NCBI GenBank assembly: GCA_037447655.1
Contig: JBBHKE010001932.1
Location: forward strand, 1-24,434
Direction of reading: 5' to 3'
Length of the DNA: 24,434 nt
From: Zygnema cylindricum
Taxonomy: Eukaryota; Streptophyta; Zygnematophyceae; Zygnematales; Zygnemataceae
In this document: positions 9,412 to 17,140 of the stretch, piece by piece
Layout: each line of letters starts with the position of its first letter
Numbering within the stretch: position 1 is the stretch's first letter
The notes under the pieces: model-generated
What the model saw: only the letters and a program-made list of their open reading frames with translations
What the model was told of the DNA's origin: nothing
Database searches by the model: none
Program-made: the position numbers and the translations under genes

Positions 9412-12400
9412 TCGGTACCTCTAGCGGTACGGTTTGTGGCGTATTTCTGTTTTGAAATTAACTATGTGATATATAATTTTTTTATTTTTTTTGCTAGTTT
9501 CCACTTCTGTCACACTAACGATGTCACACTGGTGACAAGTGTAACACCATTAGTGTGATAATATTATGCCTTCATTAGTGTGACATTAGTGTGACATTAT
9601 TATGACATCATTAGTGTGACAACTTAGTGTATTAGTGTGAGATCATTGTTTTGAAATTAGTCTGTCATCATTAGTGAGATGTACATATGGAATTAATGTG
9701 GTATCATTATTTGTTTTTAAGTGTGACATTAGTGTGATATAAATCTGACATCATTAGTGAGACCTGTGAAATTTGTGTGACATCATTAGCGTGACATTAG
9801 TGTGACTGATGTCATTCTAATGCTAATGATGTCACATTAATGTCACACTAATGACGTCATATTAATGTCATGCTAATGTCACGCTGATGATGTCACACTA
9901 ATGTCATGCTAATGATGTCACAGCAGTGTCACACTAATACTGTCAATTTCACACTAATGGTTACGCTAATGTGACACTATGGTCACGCTAATATCACATT
10001 AATGATGCCATATTAATGTCACACTATAATTTGGTGCTGGCTTCAATACGGCTTGTTTTTTCATAAACATATTTAGCTTGTACATGTTGAAAACCATGTG
10101 GTTGAAATAGTGTGGATGGCAATAAAGTGCTTTGCCATATAGTGATACATATTAGAGACTTGTTGGTTAAACGATCTGTGAAAACTCTTTAAAAACCTAG
10201 AAAACTTAAGAACCTGGAAAACCGAAAGAAAGACTCTTATAAAATTCATAAAAAACCATGTAAAAATCCTTAATGTCCTGGTTTTTTTTTTCCCTTTCCA
10301 TTACAGCCATCGGAGGCATTTCTTGTCGAATATATGATGAGTAAAGGATTTTCAAATATTCAAGTGAGTTTGATTTCATCTTTTTCTTTTTACCATTTAA
10401 CTGCACTGTGTATCTTTATTAGCTCTTCATTTCCTCTCTTTCATTTCCCCTATTTCATTTTCCTCTCTTTCATTTCCTCTCTCTCTTTCATTTCCTTTCG
10501 CTCCTCTGTTTCACCTCCTCCTTTTCTCTCTTCTCTTACATACTCTCTCCTCTCATACCTATTCTCTTCTTTTGTGTCATCTCTATCATCAGTAACTTGT
10601 CTCCTCTCTTTTTTCTACTTTCTGTGACATTGCTTCTTCCTTTTTCAGATAGTTTTCCAAATTTAATTTCACTTTTTTTTTACTAATATTTGTTTTGTAG
10701 GTTTTCTTCCCCTGCAGGTTTTTAACAATATTTTTCCCATTTGGGTTTACTGCCATCTCCCAGCGGCAATAATTGTCAGTATTTTGTCTTATTATCTCAT
10801 ATAGTGCCTCACTCAATTCTTTCATTCTTTCTGTATTATTGAAATCAAAATCATTCTCTTCAATTTTTTCTTCATTTCTTCTTTATTTCTTCTTTTCTAT
10901 TCTTTTCTTCTTCTCTTTTTAGGATTGTCTATCTTAAATATTGCCTTACTCATCCGTCATTCTTTTAATTTGAGTTCAAAATTCTTTACTTCCTCACTAT
11001 ATTCGATCTTTATCCCACGTACTCTCTCACTCATTCTTTTATCTATTTTGAAACCAAAATGATTTTCTTCTCTATAGTTTTGTCTATTTTCAGTTATTCA
11101 GTTACCGCCTCACCCTTTCTTTCATTCTTTCATTTTTTCTATAGTTTCGAAATCAAAATTATTTTCTTCAGTTGCAAAAAGTGTGACATGTGTAGACGAT
11201 ACGTAAAAAAAAGTTGAAGCTCTTCCAATAATAGACCCCAAAAAGCAGTACAAAAAAAAACGGTTATCTCTTCAATATGAGAAAATCCTTATGTTTCGGT
11301 TTCTCTGACCCTCTCCCTCTCCCTCTCCCTCTCCTTCTCAAAACTGTGTATAGACAGGCCTGTCGAGCCACGTGGTTGGCTGTCGTCCGGTCGTCCTTTT
11401 TGGCTTCTTCCTCGGGTTTGTGACGACCGTCGTCACTTTCGGAGCGCCACATGGCGGTCTCCGAATGCTCCAAGCGAGCCAAGTCACTGTCGCCTTTTCT
11501 TGGGCGAGTCAATCGTCTTTTGCGGCTCTTTCGTTTGCTTGTGTACCTCGATCGTCCTATCAGCTTCTGACACATGGTAGTCGGGCAGCCACTCTCGCAG
11601 GATCGTGTGTTTCGGCACTCGTGGGACAGCTGTTAAGACCTTATATTGGTCTTCGTGGGCTTTTTATAATTTCGATTGTTGTCCAGGTATTGGTTTCCTT
11701 TTCGTTTCCTTTTTTTTTTGTTTTTTTCAGGTTTTTGTTTGTTGGGTTTTTGGTTCTCTTTTCGGTCCTCTTTTCGGTTTTGCTTCAGTTCTCTTTCAGG
11801 ATTTTGTTTGGATTCTCTTTGTTTTCTGTTTTGGGTTCCCTTTTTTGGGTGTTTTTTTTGCGATTCATATGCCTAGAAGCCAGTTTTTCATTTTTTTGTG
11901 TTTCTTTTAGTGATGGAAGCTGTTTTTGCTCTTTAATCATTTTCACAAGTATTCTGAAAAGACGAATACGTTTTTCGCACTGTTGTGTGCAGCTGCCCGA
12001 GAAATGAAAATAACATATAATACTTCAAAAAGAAAAGAAAAAAGAAACCAGTTACCGTACTTCCTATTTTCGACCGACTTTTTTACTGTACTCTCTTCTC
12101 TGTTTTTTTCCGTCAGTTTCTGGCATTTGTCACGACGCTCCTGATTCCGGAGCCGGAGAGAGGAGAAAAAGGAAATGAAGAAGTTGAGAGTCAGACAATC
12201 TTGAGGAAGCCGGAAATCGAGTGTTCTGATTGGCTCGAAATCGGGAAAAATATGGTGGATTTGGTGAAGGCGGCTGCGACTGACACCTGGCAAGCCATGG
12301 CTGTCCCAGGAGTGCTGACGTGGACAATTTGGGCTTTAGTTGCCGACTCGGTTCATCGAATGGTGGCCACTTATTGGCAGGTGAGTAAGGGAGAGGGACA

Positions 12401-15022
12401 AACTCTTGAAGGTAAGGGCATGGTGGGCATTAGAGAGAGAAATTGGAGAAATAGATGAAAGATAAATGAGAACGGAATCACGCCAAAGAAGAATATTGAA
12501 GCAAAAGACAAGACAAAAAGAGACAAGAAGAAGACAAAAGGAGAAGCACAGGGGAGAAAATGTCTTCTCATTATAGTCGGTGAACTGGATGTACATAATG
12601 TACAGGTTAAGTACTAAGCTTAGCTCTAGATTTGAGTGGACCGGTTACATGACGTCCTCAAAAGAATCGAAGCCAGAAAAGACAAAAAGGTAGAACTAGT
12701 GACGGCTAATGATAATGTCGGTGGACGACATAGTTAAGAACAAAAATAATTTTCCGTTCATGGAATCTACAATGTAAGAATCACTAATCTACAACAAATA
12801 TTGTGAAGTTACACTTTAACGTACACGTACGAAGGTGCGAGGGACGTAATCGACGAAAATAATGTTTCGCTAAGCTACGAGACAAACTAAATACAATGAT
12901 TACAAAGTGTGTTCGGATAGTATTAAAGGTATCCGTACACGAACAACAAAGTTACATGAACCGACGTAAAGGGACGTGAAACGAAGCTACCATATTGAAG
13001 ATAGAATACGCACAAAAGTACATTCAAAAAGTACGATTCACTAATTACACAACTGAAATTGCACTTCGACACAAACGGGGTATAATCTCAATATTCCGTC
13101 TATAATTTCAATATGCGGTTTATGTTTTCAGTATGCGGTTTATAATTTAAGTATTCCGTTGAGTAAAGGTCTGAACTTGCGGTTTGTTTACATTTTCAGT
13201 CCTTTACTTTCCTGTACTTTCTGTGCTTTTTGTGCTTACCTTTTTTTTATGCTTTCTCTGTGAATTTTCTGTATTTCTTCTGTACTTTTTCTGTACGTTC
13301 CTTTACAAAATTTGACAATGGCATTTTCTTCTCCAGAGGCTGGTGAACTTGCGTTGCTTCACATTTTCGGTTCGGTAGATTTTTGTACTCTCTGTACTTT
13401 TTGTTTTCTGTACTTTTTTCTGTGCTTTTTGTGTACTTTATGTGTATTCCACCATACAGAATTTGACAAAGGCTTTGTCTCCCGAGGCTGTTGTTTCGTT
13501 TAACGGAGCGTTCTCTGCGACGATGCATCTGTTAGCCGCAACGGTTCCTGTGGTCTCCGTTTCTCTCCCTCTCAAAAAAGTCCAAAAAGGAATTCAAATC
13601 GGAAGCCCCGTGGTTTGTGGGGCTCTCCTAATGGCCGCCGGAAAAGGGCCTCTTTTTTCAACCTATGTCTCTCTCATCCTTTATCAGGTAATTTTTATTT
13701 TTTTTTTTTTTTATAAAGCTTTTCCTAAGAAAAATTCTTAAGAGTTGTCTTACGAGTCTTAAGTGAAACCTTTCAAGTGTTTAATCGGTTTGGTGTTTTT
13801 TGAACGTGTTTTATTTGGTTGGGATTTAGGCTAGTTGTCAAGTGTATGTTCCCGTTTTGACCAGTGAAGTGATGAAGAGAGGGAGAGGGAGAGGGAGAAT
13901 GAGAGGAAGAGAGAGAGGGAGAGGGAGAATGAGAGGAAGAGAGAGAGGGAGAGGGATACAGAGAGGATACATTTCGAGTTTGTTGGTGCAGAAAAAATCA
14001 CATTTTTTTTGGTGTCTTTTGGGCCTCACATTGTTGACTGGTGGGGTGACAGTGTGTGCACGAATTGACAACTGTCACGTGTTCGACGCAAGTCGGGACG
14101 GAGATGAAACTGGCGTATCCGACCGTCACGTCACAAACCGTTTTGGCCAGGTACAGCTGTCAGTTAGTCTGTTCGATTCCGTTCCAATCTCTCCGTTCTG
14201 TTTCGGTTCATTCGGGAATTTCTTTCAGTTCCGGTTTTTTTTCATTCCATTTGTTTTCCTTCCCGCTTCGTCTCTTCCCGTTCTGTTTTGTTTGGGAATT
14301 TGTCTGTCTTTATAGTTTTTCGTTTCGTGATTTACTGGATTTTGGTTTTCATTTTGTTTTGTTTCTCTCAGTTTTCCAATGCAGCGATTTCTCAGTCGCA
14401 GTTTTACAGTTGTAGTGTCAGTTTCAGTTTCAGTTCCAGTTCAGTTACCAGTTTCAGTCTTGGTTATAGTTACCAGTTTCAGTTGCATTTCCAGTTACCA
14501 GTTTCAGTCATCAGTTCCAGTTTTGGTTACAGTTACCAGCTTCAGACACATTTTTAGTTGCCAGTTACAGTTTCCAGTTTCAGTTACACTTACAGTTACA
14601 TTATCAGTTACCAGTTTCAGTTTCCAGTTGCAGTTTCAGTTACCAGTTTCAGTTACATTTTCAGATACCAGTTTCCGTTACATTTTTAGTTACCAGTTAA
14701 AGTTTCCAGTTTCAGTTACAGTTATCAGTTTCAGTTACATTTGCAGTTACCAGTTTCAGTTACCAGTTTTCCTTACCAGTTTCAGTCACCAGTTTTCAGT
14801 TTCAGTTGTAGTTACTAGTTTCAGCTACGTTTTCAGTTACCAGTTTCAGTTGCATTTCCAGTTGCAGTTTCGGTTACCAATTTCAGTTTCGTTACAAGAC
14901 GTTTCGATTATTACTTATAAAATACATAGATTATGTATCGTATGATGAACAAAATATTATTTTGTTAATTTTAAATCACAATTGAATATTTTACTGTTCG
15001 AAACATTTTCAGTCATCATCTG

Positions 15023-15055
<33 letters not shown>

Positions 15056-16768
15056 TAATTTAAGCTTTTATATCCAAAACACAAAACCACATAATCGTTA
15101 AACAAAATGTTTTATCAATGTTCTCAATGTGAAACCAATTAGATTACAACACTTAATAAAACAAAAAGAATTGTGTATATGATCTGAAATTGAAAACCTT
15201 TGTTTATATTAAGTATTTGAAAAAATTGTGATAATTAACTTTCTATTACAAATGAAAAAAATTAAACAAAACAGCTGCAATCATACCAGTTTCAGTTTAA
15301 GTTGCCATTTTCAGTTACCAGTTTCAGTTTAAGTAACAGTGACCAGTTTTCAGTTACCGTTTTCTGTTACCAGTTTCAGTTTCAGTTTCGGTTACAGTTA
15401 CCAGTTTCGGATACATTTTCAGTTACTAGTGTCAGTTACCAGTTGTAATTACCAGTTTCGGTTTCAGTTACAGTTACGAGTTTTAGTTGCATTTTCAGCT
15501 ACCTGTTTCAGTTTCCGTTTTCTGTTACCAGTTTCAGTTGCGGTTATTCAGTTACATTTTCAGTTTCCGTTTTCTACTACCATTTTCAGTTTCGGTTTCA
15601 GTTACATTTTCGGTTACCAGTTTCGGTTACAGTTACAGGTAACCAGTTAGCTTTTCAGTTACCAGTTTCATTAATCAGTTTCGGTTACAGTTACCAGTTT
15701 CAGTTGCATTTCAGTTACCAGTTTCAGCTACCAATTTCAGATTCGGTTACAGTTTTGGTTACCAGTTTCAGTTATCAGTTTTTGTCTCAGTTGCAGTTGC
15801 AGTTACATGTTTCGTTGTCAGTTTCAGTTACCAGTTTCAGTTACAGTTACGAGTTTCAGTTGTATTTTCACTTACCAGTTTCAGTTGCATGTCCAATTGC
15901 AGTTTCAGTTACCAGTTGTCGTCCAGTTACATGTACCAGTTTCAGTTCCAGTTACAGGTACCAGTTTCAGTTGCCAGTTTCGGTTGCAGTTACCAGTTTC
16001 AGATACATTTTCAGTCAGCACTGTCATTGTCCAGTTTTAATTACCAGTTTTAGTTTCAGTTACAGTTACCATTTACAGTTACCGGATTCAGTTACCAGTT
16101 TCAGTTGCATTTTCATTTACCAGTTTCAGTGACAGTTACCAGTTTCCATTTCAGTTATAGTTACCAGTTTTATTTACAATTTCAGTCATCAGTTTCAGTT
16201 TCAATGATAGCTTGAATTTGAGTTTCAGTTCCCGGTACCAGCTGCAGTTCAGATACCGGTTTTCATCTAGCAACTTCAGTTGCAGTTTCAGTCACAGTTT
16301 TTCAGTCGCAGGTTTTCAGTTTCTGTTTCAGTCTCATTTCCAGTTTCAGTTAGCAGTTTTGTCCTGTTTTTTTCGTTTTTTCGTTTTGCAGTGTTGTCTC
16401 ACCCCGTTTAAAAGTGTTTTGTTTTCAGGCGAAGTTCGTCTCCTACGGACCGCAGGCTGGCCGTTTTGTTTTCGACGACGGCCGCTATGAGTGTTGTGGT
16501 CGAATCCGTGACGCTGTTGTTAATTCTACACCTCACAAATGTAATTCCTCAACGCTTTTTTGCCCTAGGAGTACTGCTTAGTTTTCTGTCAGGGATTCTC
16601 GTCGTTCCGACCGTTTTTAAATGGGTTCGAACGATATATTGTACTTATCGTTTGGGTTTTTCAAGGGAGGGAGAGGAGAGCTGTAATAGGGAAAAAGGTT
16701 CTCTAATAGGGAAAACGGGAGAGAAAAAGAAAGATGGTTTGGGGATTGGGGCGCCGCTATTGGCTTAA
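9358..16768 (+). CDS. SLC19-family folate/thiamine transporter, eight-exon gene model
   Basis: This is a split gene for a multi-pass plasma-membrane carrier of the SLC19 family (reduced folate carrier and thiamine transporters). Proposed exons are 9358-9411, 10307-10363, 10718-10778, 11358-11686, 12117-12380, 13460-13687, the disputed exon 7 (13830 onward or 14053-14150) and 16429-16768. All introns start GT and end AG, and the phases agree (0,0,1,0,0,0,2). The model gives about 477 residues, against just under 500 for human SLC19A2/A3 as I recall. Family landmarks appear in order: a TM1 hydrophobic stretch, PSEAFL after TM1, IFPIWVY opening TM2, a short loop with CRPVV before TM3, YQ...SRAA...GQLL in TM5, a charged loop between TM6 and TM7, W-rich TM7, FNGA in TM8, and DRRLAVLF leading into TM11. 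Family membership is strong. Whether it carries folate, thiamine or another anion cannot be read from the sequence. The first exon's start and exon 7 are the weak parts. Confidence 0.85.
9412..10306 (+). other. Intron 1 with fold-back repeat
   Basis: This stretch runs from the GTACCT donor after exon 1 to a clear acceptor (a long T run, then CCATTACAG) before exon 2. Its middle, 9505-10025, is filled by the inverted GTCACACTAAT array listed separately. The remainder (10026-10306) is AT-rich with no other structure I can support. Confidence 0.5.
9505..10025. repeat. Fold-back array of ATTAGTGTGACAT units
   Basis: From about 9530 to 9805 the plus strand repeats ATTAGTGTGACATC-like units many times. 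From about 9806 to 10025 it repeats the reverse complement, GATGTCACACTAATG. A short segment at 9508-9540 is again in the GTCACACTAA orientation. The two halves could pair as a long imperfect hairpin in DNA or pre-mRNA. The units are diverged by point changes and slippage. It lies inside intron 1 of the SLC19-like gene. Confidence 0.85.
10307..10363 (+). CDS. SLC19-like gene, exon 2 (PSE-FL motif)
   Basis: This 57-nt exon is preceded by a polypyrimidine tract ending ATTACAG and followed by a GTGAGT donor. It reads PSEAFLVEYMMSKGFSNIQ in phase 0-0. The family has R-P-S-E-P-F-L-x-P-Y-L immediately after TM1, so PSE-FL and the following Y and hydrophobic residue are recognisable. The usual leading R is not directly adjacent, because exon 1 supplies RRLS before it. 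The splice sites and motif together make this one of the best-supported exons. Confidence 0.85.
10428..10620 (+). repeat. CTCTTTCATTTCC minisatellite in intron 2
   Basis: This pyrimidine-rich tandem repeat has units near CTCTTTCATTTCC, clearest at 10428-10500 and degrading into TCTCTTCTC sequence up to 10620. It lies between exon 2 and exon 3 and translates to low-complexity S/F peptide, so it is not coding. Confidence 0.75.
10718..10778 (+). CDS. SLC19-like gene, exon 3 (TM2)
   Basis: This 61-nt exon lies after a CTTCCCCTGCAG acceptor and ends at a TCA|GTATTT donor in phase 1. It reads VFNNIFPIWVYCHLPAAIIV plus one base. The family's TM2 opens with N-E-I-F-P-V-W-T-Y-S-Y-L, so NNIFPIWVY is a close match. 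The one-base overhang joins to two bases of exon 4 to give Ser. The distance from IFP to the next landmark (RPVV) then agrees with the family to within a residue or two. Confidence 0.85.
10779..11180 (+). repeat. Diverged tandem repeat in intron 3
   Basis: Three to four copies of a unit of about 100-150 bp recur. Each contains CTCACTC...TTCTTTCATTCTTT, then GAAATCAAAAT and ATTTTCTTC (for example near 10806-10862, 11030-11072 and 11112-11172). The first copy begins directly after the exon 3 donor. The array fills most of intron 3 and has no coding character. Confidence 0.7.
11309..11357 (+). promoter_or_regulatory. CCCTCT run serving as polypyrimidine tract of exon 4 acceptor
   Basis: A short run of CCCTCT hexamers (11309-11338) lies just upstream of the acceptor ending TAGACAG at 11357. 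It is the same hexamer as the giant array at 6337. A second AG at 11353 could also be used, but only the AG at 11357 gives a phase that joins exon 3. Confidence 0.55.
11358..11686 (+). CDS. SLC19-like gene, exon 4 (TM3-TM6)
   Basis: This 329-nt exon has phase 1 in and phase 0 out, with a CAG|GTATTG donor. It begins with two bases completing Ser, then LSSHVVGCRPVVLFGF. Segments in order are TM3 (PVVLFGFFLGFVTTVVTFGA), TM4 (LQASQVTVAFSWASQSSFAA), and TM5 with YQLLTHGSRAATLAGSCVSA followed by GQLL. TM6 begins at GLFIISIVVQ. In the family TM5 reads Y-Q-x-V-x-x-Y-S/T-R-A-A...L-x-Q-L-L, so YQ, SRAA and GQLL are diagnostic. The codons are more GC-rich than the flanking introns. Confidence 0.9.
11687..12116 (+). 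other. Intron 4, T-rich
   Basis: This 430-nt intron starts GTATTG and ends CCGTCAG after a T-rich tract. It contains degenerate TTCTTTTCGGT-type repeats in its first half. The exon 4 reading frame happens to stay open far into it, which makes it look coding. The junction chosen here restores family alignment across TM6. Confidence 0.75.
12117..12380 (+). CDS. SLC19-like gene, exon 5 (TM6 end, cytoplasmic loop, TM7)
   Basis: This 264-nt exon (88 codons, phase 0-0) has acceptor CCGTCAG and a strong GTGAGT donor. It begins FLAFVTTLLIPEP, completing TM6. A charged loop follows, with GEKGNEEVESQ, corresponding to the variable TM6-TM7 cytoplasmic loop of the family but shorter. Then come DTWQAMAVPGVLTWTIWALV and ATYWQ, which align with the family's L-x-W-S-L-W-W-A...Y-V-Q-x-L-W TM7 region. 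Confidence 0.88.
12381..13459 (+). other. Intron 5, with purine-rich start and exon-copy relic
   Basis: The donor side (12381-12570) is purine-rich (GAGAGA, AAAGACAAGA). The region 12580-13190 is AT-rich with scattered CGTAC words and a short ATATGCGGTTTAT-type repeat near 13090-13160. From 13200 on there are CTGTACTTTT-type repeats and a decayed copy of the start of exon 6 (listed separately). The intron ends at CCATACAG. Confidence 0.75.
13309..13375 (+). pseudogene. Decayed partial duplicate of exon 6 in intron 5
   Basis: The sequence reads NLTMAFSSPEAG, closely resembling the start of true exon 6, NLTKALSPEAV, at 13460. At the DNA level AATTTGACAATGGC parallels AATTTGACAAAGGC and CCAGAGGCTG parallels CCCGAGGCTG. 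The CTGTACTTTT-rich sequence preceding each copy is also similar, so exon and upstream intron were duplicated together. In the left copy the acceptor AG is replaced by AA (TTACAAAATTT against ATACAGAATTT), and the similarity fades after about 35-40 nt. It is probably not spliced in. Confidence 0.65.
13460..13687 (+). CDS. SLC19-like gene, exon 6 (TM8-TM9, start of TM10)
   Basis: This 228-nt exon (76 codons, phase 0-0) lies between CCATACAG and CAG|GTAATT. It starts NLTKALSPEAVVSFNGAF. In the family the loop after TM7 leads to Y-N-G-A at the start of TM8, matching FNGA. Then come a TM8 hydrophobic stretch (MHLLAATVPVVSVSLPL), a basic hinge (KKVQKG), TM9 (PVVCGALLMAA) and TYVSLILYQ, equivalent to the family's C-Y-A-x-x-x-x-F-R at the start of TM10. 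Confidence 0.88.
13830..13877 (+). CDS. SLC19-like gene, candidate TM10 exon, version a
   Basis: After acceptor GGGATTTAG (13829), in phase with exon 6, the frame reads ASCQVYVPVLTSEVMKR. This aligns without gaps to the family's G-S-Y-Q-F-L-V-P-I-A-T-F-Q-I-A (shared S, Q, V-P and T). The frame then runs straight into a GA-rich minisatellite coding RGRGRGRMRG, and no GT donor nearby has the phase-2 end needed to join exon 8. So the start looks real but the end given here is arbitrary. Compare version b at 14053-14150. Confidence 0.45.
13871..13962 (+). repeat. GAGAGG/GGGAGA minisatellite
   Basis: Two copies of a roughly 40-nt GA-rich unit (GGGAGAGGGAGAATGAGAGG, then AAGAGAGA) directly follow version a of exon 7. 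This is the reverse complement of the CCCTCT type repeated elsewhere in the window. It keeps the frame open and would encode Arg/Gly repeats if translated. It is more probably intronic, or a disruption. Confidence 0.7.
14053..14150 (+). CDS. SLC19-like gene, candidate TM10 exon, version b
   Basis: This frame, phase 0 in and phase 2 out, ends at a strong CCAG|GTACAG donor. It joins exon 8 to give TVLA-R-RSSSPTDRRLAVLF, which fits the family's Q-I-A-S-S-L-S-K-E-L-C-A-L-V-F. It contains GTEMKLAYPTVTSQTVLA, itself resembling the TM10 segment (P-x-x-T-S-Q/E shared with version a). The acceptor at 14052 has a poor pyrimidine tract; an AG at 14103 would also keep phase and give a shorter exon. Versions a and b may be alternative exons, or one exon broken by the GA insertion and a frameshift. 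Confidence 0.5.
14383..14895 (+). repeat. CAGTTTCAGTTACCAG minisatellite, block 1
   Basis: A diverged tandem array is built from CAGTTTCAGTTAC and CAGTTACCAG words, with higher-order units that include TACATTTTCAG. All three plus frames stay open for long stretches and give repetitive V-S-F-S-Y-Q-F peptides, as expected from the repeat. It is not evidence for coding. Confidence 0.9.
14896..15285. other. AT-rich block interrupting the intron 7 array
   Basis: About 390 nt have no CAGTTTCAG units, are strongly AT-rich, and contain an (AAT)n microsatellite of about ten units (15026-15052). The repeat resumes on both sides in the same orientation, so this is either an insertion or a stretch that was never converted to repeat. 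No clear terminal inverted repeats or target duplication were seen. Confidence 0.7.
15286..16375 (+). repeat. CAGTTTCAGTTACCAG minisatellite, block 2
   Basis: This continues the block 1 array for about 1.1 kb in the same orientation. It contains many TTTCAG and TTACCAG words, each resembling a 3' splice-site YAG. The array ends only about 55 nt before the real acceptor of the last exon at 16428. Confidence 0.9.
16429..16768 (+). CDS. SLC19-like gene, last exon (TM11-TM12, C-terminus)
   Basis: This terminal exon follows acceptor TTTTGTTTTCAG. One base completes Arg, then RSSSPTDRRLAVLFSTTAAM. The family has S-K-E-x-x-A-L-V-F-G-x-N-T-F entering TM11, which DRRLAVLFSTTAAM parallels. TM11 (VVVESVTLLLILHLTNVI) and TM12 (RFFALGVLLSFLSGILVVPT) follow, then a basic, hydrophilic tail of about 45 residues rich in E, G and K, ending at TAA (16766-16768). 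The competing frame at the exon start (AKFVSYGPQAG) stops within about 50 codons and does not match the family. Confidence 0.88.
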
Positions 16769-16801
16769 TAAAAGGGGTTAGGTTCCATTTTTTTAAATAA
16801 A
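16767..16801 (+). terminator. Poly(A) signals overlapping the stop codon
   Basis: AATAAA at 16767-16772 overlaps the TAA stop (16766-16768). A second AATAAA occurs at 16796-16801. Either would give a very short 3' UTR. The motif alone is not proof of cleavage, but its position exactly at the gene end supports the model. Confidence 0.5.
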
Positions 16802-17140
16802 CATTAAATAACATTGTTTTGTATATGGTAGGAAATAAAGCTGATTTTGTTGGCATGGGTACGGTGACATGGTTTCGTAATGGAAAGAGGGAAGGGAGGG
16901 AAGAGGGAGGGGGAGGGAGAGGAGGGGAGGGGAGGGGGAGGGGAGGGGGAGGGGGAGGGAGGGGAGGGGAGGGGAGAAGAAAGGAATATGGGGTTTTTGA
17001 GGAAAATGATAGGACGATTAGGTTTTCACTACTTCAAATTCCGGCTTTAAAATTTAACCAGTTTTTGTCGCTCTAAAAAATAAAAATTGTCCTCACTTTT
17101 TTATGTGATGGAGGGTCGATCTTTTCGGTTGACTACTGTG
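16773..17140. other. Spacer with G-rich block downstream of the SLC19-like gene
   Basis: A GGGAGG/GGGGAGGGG purine block at about 16885-16977 could form G-quadruplexes on the plus strand. The rest is AT-rich. No gene is supported. Confidence 0.6.

Larger units (their letters stand above)
14151..16428 (+). other. Intron 7, 2.3 kb, mostly tandem repeat
   Basis: This is the largest intron of the gene, from GTACAG to TTTTGTTTTCAG. Nearly all of it after 14383 is the CAGTTTCAGTTACCAG array, broken by an AT-rich block at 14896-15285. The first 230 nt are T-rich with TTCGGTT/TTCAGTT words that may be the seed of the array. Confidence 0.75.

Noticed and set aside
11687-12007. Continuation of the exon 4 reading frame as a hydrophobic F-rich tail
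   Set aside because: The composition changes abruptly after the CAG|GTATTG donor, and splicing to 12117 restores the family alignment in phase.
14288-16132. Several 90-190-codon S/F/Q/V-rich frames
   Set aside because: Translations of the intronic CAGTTTCAGTTACCAG array; open in more than one frame.
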